DNA from: Chthonomonadaceae bacterium
Lineage (GTDB): Bacteria; Armatimonadota; Chthonomonadetes; Chthonomonadales; Chthonomonadaceae
Length of the DNA: 6,767 bases
Assembly (NCBI GenBank): GCA_025355115.1
Contig: JANXLO010000756.1
Location: forward strand, 1 to 6,767
Reading direction: 5' to 3'
This document shows, piece after piece, positions 1 through 6,000 of the stretch (its first letter is position 1; the number at the start of each line of letters is the position of its first letter). A program made the translations under genes and the position numbers. Under the pieces are notes generated by a model, which was given only the letters and a program-made list of their open reading frames with translations, ran no database searches and had not been told where the DNA came from.

Positions 1-540
1 CGAGCCGCGTTTGGCATGGCACTGCATTTGACCCGCAATCGAGATGACGCGGAAGATCTAGTTCAGGAGGCGGCGATACAGGCGTTTCGGGCCTTTCATA
101 CGTTTGTGCCCGGCAGTCACTTTCGCGCCTGGTTCTTCCGAATTCTCACCAACCAGTTTCTGAATAAAATCCGCAGAAAGCGGGGCGAACCGAGCATATC
201 CAGCCTCGACGATGCCTCCGAATTCACACTCTATAAGCAGATGACGCAGCACGGCGATAGAAACGTTCATGACCCTGCCGCGCAGGTGCTGGAGCGTATT
301 GGAACAGACCAGATGGTCGAGGCGATAGCCAGTTTGCCCGAGGAGTTTCGAATTGTCTCCGCCCTCTATTTCGTCGACGAGCTGTCGTATCAGGAGATCG
401 CGGACAGCGTTGGTTGCCCTCTCGGCACGGTTCGTTCCCGTCTGCACCGGGGGCGCAAAATGCTTCAACGCGCTCTATGGGAACTGGTTCAGGAAAGTTC
501 GGCACCTAGCCTGCTGTCGAGGTCGAAAGGCGGGAAATGA
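1..540 (+). CDS. ECF sigma factor, SigR/SigH-like (5' end outside window)
   Basis: RNA polymerase sigma factor of the extracytoplasmic-function type; it would direct polymerase to stress promoters when freed from its anti-sigma partner. The frame is open from base 1, so the ATG at 16 is internal and roughly 20-25 N-terminal residues are missing. Of the 179 visible residues, about 1-63 form region 2 (TRNRDDAEDLVQEA, then an RAWFFRILTNQFLN stretch followed by basic KIRRKRGEP), 64-100 are a linker, and 104-160 form region 4 with the helix-turn-helix SYQEIADSVGCPLGTVRSRL. The G-x2-x-RAW-x2-RIL-TN-x-F-x-N-x2-R-x-K-x-x-EP pattern recalls the SigR (Streptomyces) and SigH (Mycobacterium) group, whose partners are redox-sensing zinc anti-sigmas. 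The downstream anti-sigma gene overlaps its stop codon by four bases (ATGA), which supports co-translation. Family assignment is firm; the SigR-like subgroup is inferred from motif resemblance. Confidence 0.93.
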   Translation, partial: RAAFGMALHLTRNRDDAEDLVQEAAIQAFRAFHTFVPGSHFRAWFFRILTNQFLNKIRRKRGEPSISSLDDASEFTLYKQMTQHGDRNVHDPAAQVLERIGTDQMVEAIASLPEEFRIVSALYFVDELSYQEIADSVGCPLGTVRSRLHRGRKMLQRALWELVQESSAPSLLSRSKGGK

Positions 541-791
541 TGCTCCCTATCATCAATCTGTATACTTGTAAAGAGACCATCGCGCGCCTCGAAGACTATC
601 TGGACCGGGAGTTGTCGGCGGAGGAGCTTCGCCGGGTGGAGCGGCACCTCAAAATATGTCATCATTGTACCCGCAAGTTCGGATTCGAGAAGGAGTTGCT
701 GGGGCATATGCGCGAATGCCTCTCCAGGCTGGAAGCCCCGCCCGAACTCTGGGAGCGAGCGGCCCTCGTCATCGCGGAAACCGAGGACTGA
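537..791 (+). CDS. Zinc-binding anti-sigma factor (ZAS/zf-HC2, RsrA-like)
   Basis: Small cytoplasmic anti-sigma factor of 84 residues predicted to hold the preceding ECF sigma inactive. The core is the ZAS signature H37-x3-C41-x2-C44 in HLKICHHC, with an upstream Cys at 11, giving the C/H/C/C set that binds zinc in RsrA-type proteins; oxidation of these thiols expels zinc and releases the sigma. The preceding helix (LEDYLDRELSAEELRRVERHL, about 18-38) is the usual sigma-contacting helix. There is no membrane segment, so sensing should be cytoplasmic, unlike membrane-spanning anti-sigmas. An extra Cys (61) lies outside the motif. Start: ATG at 537 overlaps the sigma stop; AAAGG at 526-530 is a plausible ribosome site. 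A second ATG follows immediately at 540 and cannot be excluded. Redox sensing is inferred from family knowledge; some ZAS proteins bind zinc without responding to oxidants. Confidence 0.9.
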   Translation: MMLPIINLYTCKETIARLEDYLDRELSAEELRRVERHLKICHHCTRKFGFEKELLGHMRECLSRLEAPPELWERAALVIAETED

Positions 792-800
792 CGAAGAGCT

Positions 801-1505
801 ATGAAACGACTAGAAAAAAAACATCCGCTGGCGATTCGCTGGTTCCACTGGATCAATTTCCCCGTCCTCGCGATCATGATCTGGAGTGGACTGCTTATCT
901 ACTGGGCCAACGACATCTACCGAATCGGTTTCGGCAGCCATACTCTCTTCAAGTTTTTTCCCGATGCCTTCTACCACCCCGCTACCAACTTGGCCGGGAA
1001 GATAGACGCTCCGCTGTACACTCTGGATCAAAAACTGGCGACGGGCATGGCCTGGCACTTCCTGTTCATGTGGGTCTTCTTTCTGAACGGCCTGCTCTAC
1101 GTCATCTATACTACTATCTCAGGCGAGTGGCGTTATCTCGTGCCAACGAGGCGTACTTTCAAGGAGGCTTTGCAGGTGGTGATGCACGACCTTCACCTCA
1201 GCAAATATCATCCGCCCCGCCGCAAGTTCAATGGTGCTCAGCAGATCGCCTACACTTCGGTCATTCTGATGGGCATAGGCTCGCTCGCCACGGGGCTGGC
1301 GATCTACAAACCTGTCCAGCTAGCCTGGCTAACGACGTTGCTCGGCGGCTACACTCTCGCGCGATTCTTCCATTTCTGGCTTACAATCGGGTACGTCGGC
1401 TTCTTTGGAATTCATGTAGCGCAGGTCATCAAAGCGGGATGGAATAACTTCCGCGCCATGATCACGGGCTATGAGGTGGTCGCCGCGGAGGAGAAGCCGC
1501 TGTGA
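801..1505 (+). CDS. Di-haem b-type cytochrome, hydrogenase/thiosulfate-reductase type membrane subunit
   Basis: Integral membrane cytochrome b of 234 residues, predicted to move electrons between the quinone pool and a periplasmic enzyme. Four hydrophobic helices are visible at about 17-35, 80-104, 147-170 and 188-210. Histidines sit where this family (Ni/Fe-hydrogenase cytochrome b, cytochrome b561-like) ligates haem: H16 in RWFHW at the start of helix 1, H86 in AWHFLF in helix 2, and H191 and H205 in helix 4. The basic N-terminus (MKRLEKK) places that end in the cytoplasm, so the roughly 40-residue loop 38-78 would face the periplasm, where the Tat-exported molybdoenzyme two genes downstream would dock. 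The loop 105-146 is cytoplasmic and basic. The gene starts 9 bases after the anti-sigma stop, and its own stop overlaps the next start. Its direct partner is inferred from operon context, and whether it donates or accepts electrons is not decidable here. Confidence 0.88.
   Translation: MKRLEKKHPLAIRWFHWINFPVLAIMIWSGLLIYWANDIYRIGFGSHTLFKFFPDAFYHPATNLAGKIDAPLYTLDQKLATGMAWHFLFMWVFFLNGLLYVIYTTISGEWRYLVPTRRTFKEALQVVMHDLHLSKYHPPRRKFNGAQQIAYTSVILMGIGSLATGLAIYKPVQLAWLTTLLGGYTLARFFHFWLTIGYVGFFGIHVAQVIKAGWNNFRAMITGYEVVAAEEKPL
1487..1493 (+). promoter_or_regulatory. Strong ribosome binding site fixing a GTG start
   Basis: GGAGGAG lies inside the end of the cytochrome gene, eight bases before the GTG at 1502. 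It is the best Shine-Dalgarno match in the operon and supports the non-ATG start, which overlaps the cytochrome stop as GTGA. Confidence 0.8.
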
Positions 1506-2065
1506 CCGCTACCGCACAGCCTTTGACCGACTTCAGGCAAAATTCGAAGCTCGTCTGCCTTATGTGCGGCCTGGAGAACGCTCCGGAGGCCGTCTTTTGC
1601 GCGAACGAGGCCTGCGGGAAGGCACTGGGCGCGTTCCGATATGTCACGGAGGAGATGGAAGCGGAGGCGATATGGCACGAGTCTCTCGCGGAGAAAGTCA
1701 CGGAGTTCATTGCCAAACCCCACTTTTTCGTGATGCATGGCCTCTGGATCGGCTTGTGGATTCTGCTGAACACAGGTGTGCTTGCGATAATGACGCGCTT
1801 CGACGGCTACCCATTTTCGCTGCTCGCCCTCCTGGTCGGCGTGGAGGCGATCTTCATCAGCGGCTTCGTCCTCATTCGTCAAAATCGTCAGAATCAGCAC
1901 TCCGCCAAGCGCGCCGAGCTCGACTACGAGGTGAGCGTTCAAACCTATCGCCGTATCGTCGAGCTTGAGACGATGCTCCAAAGAATTCACACGCATCTGG
2001 TGAGACTGGAATCGGAGAACCGGCTGCTTCGCCGGGAAGCGACTGCGAGGAGCGAAAACCCATGA
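1502..2065 (+). CDS. DUF1003 membrane protein with N-terminal zinc ribbon
   Basis: A 187-residue protein of unknown function. Residues 19-38 hold a CxxC-x10-C-x4-C zinc-ribbon-like motif (C19, C22, C33, C38). Two membrane helices follow at about 75-97 and 104-125, separated by a short FDGYPF turn. That turn, the VEAIFIS helix, the QNRQ motif after helix 2 and RAELDYEV form the recognisable DUF1003 core. The C-terminal tail, about 137-180, is charged and heptad-like (EVSVQTYRRIVELETMLQRI onward), probably a cytoplasmic coiled coil. The GTG start at 1502 is supported by GGAGGAG eight bases upstream and a four-base overlap with the cytochrome gene; its own stop overlaps the next ATG. Placement between a cytochrome b and its likely molybdoenzyme suggests a role in assembling or regulating that complex, but this is inference. 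The ribbon could bind zinc structurally, bind another metal, or act as a thiol sensor. Confidence 0.85.
   Translation: MTATAQPLTDFRQNSKLVCLMCGLENAPEAVFCANEACGKALGAFRYVTEEMEAEAIWHESLAEKVTEFIAKPHFFVMHGLWIGLWILLNTGVLAIMTRFDGYPFSLLALLVGVEAIFISGFVLIRQNRQNQHSAKRAELDYEVSVQTYRRIVELETMLQRIHTHLVRLESENRLLRREATARSENP
2047..2052 (+). promoter_or_regulatory. Ribosome binding site for the molybdoenzyme gene
   Basis: GAGGAG inside the end of the DUF1003 gene, nine bases before the ATG at 2062. It supports that start, which overlaps the preceding stop as ATGA and keeps the full Tat signal in the product. Confidence 0.7.
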
Positions 2066-2940
2066 GCGAACGAAAAGTGGAGCGGACGGCGAGCCAGTCG
2101 GAGGCGCTTACCGACGAGGAGGCGGAGCGGCAGATACGCCGGAAATCACGGCGCAGTTTTCTGCTCGGCGCGGTGACTGTGGCCGTGGCGGGCAGCGGCT
2201 GGTGGAAGCTCAGGTCGCTAGCGCCGGGTTCGAAGGAGGCGCAGGATCTCGGCGATGTGGCCTGGCCTTTCCGCCGTGCCCTGGAGACAAATGAGAAGCT
2301 GTCGAGGGCCTATTTCCGCGATGGGCGTCCCGCCCCAACCTTCCCGCGCAAGGAGGCAAAGGAGCCGCGCCTGAACGCGCAAGTGGGACTGCCGGAAGAA
2401 TTCGATCCAGCCGCCTGGAAGCTTAGTCTCCTCGGGCTGAAGGATATGTCCGCGGCGACCGCAACCGACGAGGACCCAACCCCTGCCGTCCGCCTGCCTA
2501 TCGAGGCCATCAAAGCTTTCCCCAAGGCGGACATGACGGTCGAGCTGAAGTGCATCGAGGGATGGGCCGATGTCGTCAACTGGGGAGGAACTCCCTTCGC
2601 CGAATTTCTTAAGAGATACCCTCCGCCCACGAAGAGCGGGAAGCCTGTCGATCTGGACAACCGGCTCGACGATCTGCCTCAGTACGTCGCCCTCGAGACG
2701 CCCGATGGGGAGTATTACGTCGGGCTGGATATAGCGAGCGCTGTCCATCCGCAGACTCTCCTCTGCTATGAGATGAACGGCGAAGACTTGCCTCTTAACC
2801 ACGGCGCGCCGTTGCGTCTCGCCATACCCGTGAAGTACGGCATCAAGAATCTCCAGCGTATCGGCACGATCCGATACACCGATGAGCGCCCCAAGGACTA
2901 CTGGGCCGAGCGCGGCTACGACTGGTATGCTGGCCACTGA
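2062..2940 (+). CDS. Tat-exported molybdopterin oxidoreductase, sulfite oxidase/MsrP (YedY)-like
   Basis: Molybdenum-cofactor enzyme of 292 residues, predicted periplasmic. A twin-arginine motif SRRSFLL (29-35; R30, R31) precedes a short hydrophobic stretch to about 44; AVA at 41-43 could be a cleavage site, though retention as an anchor is possible. The n-region is long (about 28 residues) and acidic at first. The catalytic domain shows the Mo-ligating cysteine C164 in ELKCIEGW, aligned with the family's RFRCVEAW-type motif, then VVNWGGTPF, and the C-terminal hallmark PVKYGIKNLQRIGTI ending in ERGYDWYAGH. There is no C-terminal dimerisation domain as in sulfite oxidases, so it resembles monomeric YedY/MsrP, which reduces protein methionine sulfoxide. 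It is the last gene of the five-gene run and overlaps DUF1003 by four bases. The substrate is unproven: methionine sulfoxide, another S- or N-oxide, or sulfite oxidation are all possible. Confidence 0.9.
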   Translation: MSERKVERTASQSEALTDEEAERQIRRKSRRSFLLGAVTVAVAGSGWWKLRSLAPGSKEAQDLGDVAWPFRRALETNEKLSRAYFRDGRPAPTFPRKEAKEPRLNAQVGLPEEFDPAAWKLSLLGLKDMSAATATDEDPTPAVRLPIEAIKAFPKADMTVELKCIEGWADVVNWGGTPFAEFLKRYPPPTKSGKPVDLDNRLDDLPQYVALETPDGEYYVGLDIASAVHPQTLLCYEMNGEDLPLNHGAPLRLAIPVKYGIKNLQRIGTIRYTDERPKDYWAERGYDWYAGH

Positions 2941-3055
2941 TGTCGCACCAAACTCATGAACAAATCGCTCGGTTCGCCCGTCTGACCTGTGAATCGGTGC
3001 TAGCCTTGTCGTCGTTTTAGGCATGGGCAGCCCTCGAAGACAGAAAGACGGCATA
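2941..3055 (+). other. Spacer between the redox operon and the glucan synthase gene
   Basis: This is the only intergenic stretch of any size in the window. I see no stem-loop followed by a T-run; the only T-run, at 3015-3018, has no stem before it. No clear -35/-10 or ECF-type promoter is recognisable. It may hold a weak or unfamiliar promoter for the downstream gene, or be an untranslated stretch within a longer transcript. Confidence 0.5.
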
Positions 3056-6000
3056 ATGGCGGAACTCGGGATTGTACTGGGCTTTTATCAGGATCATGGT
3101 GCCGCGCGAGCAGTGCTTAAGGAGCTTCGCAGACAGAGAATTCGCAGTTCTGCGGCGATTCATCAGAGCGCGGACGGACATGTCACAGTCGACACTCAAG
3201 GCGTTGCCTCTTCCATTTCCAGCTCCTCTCTCGCCGGTCTCTCGTCGGAGCGCATCGCCTCGTATAAGGGCTGGGTCGTACGCGGCGAGACGCTGCTCAT
3301 GGTGCAGGTTCAGCCGCGCGATATGGGCCGCGTCCTGGATCTTCTGCGCCAAAACGTGAGCAGTCCCCCCACCACTTTTGCCTTTCATCCCTTTCATAAA
3401 TTCGCAAGTGAAGCCGAGGAGGAGCTGCAGCATAGGCCGCCGTCCAGCGCCGTCCGCAGGCTCTCCTCGCAGCGCCTCTCTGCCGCGCTGCACCTGAGTC
3501 TGCCTGGCGGTCACGGTGGAAATCCTCTGACTCGACGCCTGCTCAACAGCGAAAAGGCGCTCAAATATGTTCAGGAGATGCTCTCCGATGCGACCAGGGT
3601 GGGGCAGCCCGTCTCTATGGCAGCGGACTGGCTGCTGGACAATGTCTACCTGCTCCAGGGGCACATAGATGAGTTTCGGCGCAATCTCCCGAAGCGCTTT
3701 TACTCCGAGCTGCCGGTAATCGCGGAGGGGCCACAGGCTGGTCTGCCTCGCGCCTACGGCCTCGCAACGGAGCTTATCGGCACGACGGACACTTTGCTCG
3801 ACAAAGAGCGGATGATCGATTTTTTTCAGTCCTGTCAGGCAATATCGCCTCTGACCATGGGCGAGCTCTGGTCTCTGCCGCTGATGCTGCGCTTGCGCCT
3901 CATCGAGTGCGTTCGCCGACTTGCAATTCAGGTCGAGCGGCGCGAACGCGAGAGGGAGCAGGCGGACTTCTGGGCCAACCGGCTGCTGACGGCCGCACGG
4001 CAGGATCCCGACCGCCTCGCGCCGTTCGTGCAGCGTCTGGCCCGCGAGCATCCGCATCCCACGCCCCATCTGGTGGATCAACTCTCAGGTTATCTCTACG
4101 ATGAGGAGGCTGCTCTCGCAGCGGCTCGGGAGTGGCTCGAGCAGAGCCAGGAAATTCCGTTGGCGACCGCCATCCTTCAGGAGCATGTCAACCAGACGGC
4201 GGAGCAGGTGGCGCTCGCAAACGCCATCACCAGCCTGCGTCACTTCTCCGAGATGGACTGGAGAGAGATTTTCGAGACGCTCAGCCTGTCGGAGGCGCGC
4301 CTTCGGACGGATCCGGCGGGGGTCTACCCTCTCATGGATTTCGCGACTCGCGATCACTATCGTCATGCCGTCGAGCAGATCGCCCGAGCCGCGAAGATAC
4401 CTGAACTGGATGTTGCCGCAAAAGTGATCGAGCGCGCCGAGGCCGGAACGGAGGAGCTGAAGCGGCATATCGGCTACTGGCTCATAGACGAAGGGCGTCC
4501 GATCCTGGAGGCTCAGTGCCGGAGCATCCCTGGGCTCGCTGTTCGTGCGAGGAGATGGGCGCGCGGCCACTCTGCCCCCGTCTATCTGGGCAGCATCTGT
4601 TTGGTGACCATGGGGATGCTCACAATTCTGCTTGCGGTTCTGGCGCGGGCGGGGACGAGCGACAGGGTGCTGCTTCTGACAGGACTGTTGGCCCTTCTGC
4701 CTGCGAGTGAAATCGCAGTGCAGAGCGTCAACTATCTGGTGACGCGCCTCATGCCGCCTCAGTTTCTGCCGAAGATGTCGTACGAGGGCGGGATTCCCGA
4801 CTCGGCGCGCACACTGGTCGTGGTTCCCATGATGCTGCTGACGCCGGACAGCATCCGAGAGCAGGTGGAGCTGCTCGAGATTCGCTCACTCGCAAACACC
4901 GATGCCAACCTGCGCTTCGGACTGCTCAGTGATTTTTCGGACGCGCCTCAGAGGGAGATGCCCGAGGACGCAGAGCGACTCGAAGTCGCCGCTGAGGGCA
5001 TTGAGCAACTAAATGTGCGTTATGGGCAAGGCCGTTTTTTCCTGTTTCATCGGGAGCGTCAATGGAGCGAGAGCGAAGGCAGTTGGATCGGATGGGAGCG
5101 CAAGCGCGGCAAGCTGGAGCATTTGAACCGCTTCCTGATGGGCGAAACCGGCCCGGAGCTCGACGGCCTGCTCCACGCCGGGGAGCCGGAGGCACTGCGC
5201 GGAATCAGCTTCGTCATCACGCTCGATGCGGACACTCAACTGCCTCGTGAGACGGCAAGGCGCATGGTGCAGACGCTGGCGCATCCCCTCAACCGCCCTC
5301 ATCTCTCCGCTGATGGGCGCAGCGTCGAGCGAGGCTTCACCATCATCCAGCCCTCGGTCAGCACCAGCCTGCCAAGTGCGACGGCGACCATGTTCTCCCG
5401 CCTCTTCACCGACGCCTCCGGCACGGATCCCTACACCCATGCAGTTTCGGATGTCTATCAGGATCTCGCGGGCGAGGGAAGTTATCACGGCAAAGGCATC
5501 TACGACCTGAACGCCTTCCATCGTGTGCTGTCCGGGCGATTCCCCGAGGCGCACCTGCTAAGCCATGACCTCCTGGAGGGAACGCACGTCAGGGTAGGGC
5601 TGGCCAGCGACATCGAGCTTCTGGATTTTTTCCCCAGGAGCTACCTAGTCTATTCGAGCCGTCAGCATCGATGGACTCGAGGGGACTGGCAGATCATGGA
5701 CTGGCTGCTCCCCAGAGTCCCCTCTAGAGACGGTGGGAGGGAGGCAGGTACCATCGGCGTGCTCAACCGCTGGAAAATCGCGGACAATCTGCGGCGCAGC
5801 CTGCTCCCGTTCTTCATTGTGGTGCTGGCGCTCGTCGGCTGGTTCTGCACCCCCGCCGCCTACGCGATCAGCCTGTTTCTCGGCCTGCTGGTGCTTCTGC
5901 CGCCGCTGACGACTGTGGTTACCCGCCTGACGAGCCGCTCCGTCTACGATGCAGGCGTCTTCCGGGATTTCGGCATCGACATCGTGCGTTGCCTGATCTT

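Noticed and set aside
656..1447. 263-residue forward frame overlapping the anti-sigma and cytochrome genes
   Set aside because: It runs out of frame through the anti-sigma zinc motif and four membrane helices of the cytochrome; its product is arginine/serine-rich with no domain.
1469..1996. 175-residue minus-strand frame opposite the DUF1003 gene
   Set aside because: The sense frame has the zinc ribbon, DUF1003 motifs, a strong ribosome site and coupled junctions; the antisense has none.
3025..3033. GGGCAGCCC inverted repeat as a possible terminator or operator
   Set aside because: The arms are only four bases with a one-base centre and no T-run follows, so it cannot form a usable hairpin and is too short to call an operator.
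2218..3054. 278-residue open frame on the minus strand opposite the molybdoenzyme
   Set aside because: The sense strand encodes clear catalytic motifs including the Mo-binding cysteine; the antisense product resembles no family.
3061..3090. GGAAC followed downstream by possible -10 bases, resembling an ECF promoter
   Set aside because: It lies inside the coding region just after the start codon and the second element does not match at the right spacing; chance occurrence is likely.
3017..4081. 354-residue open frame on the minus strand opposite the glucan synthase
   Set aside because: It lies wholly antisense to strongly conserved family sequence, has a low-complexity composition rich in R, Q and A, and no recognisable domain; typical of GC-rich antisense shadow.
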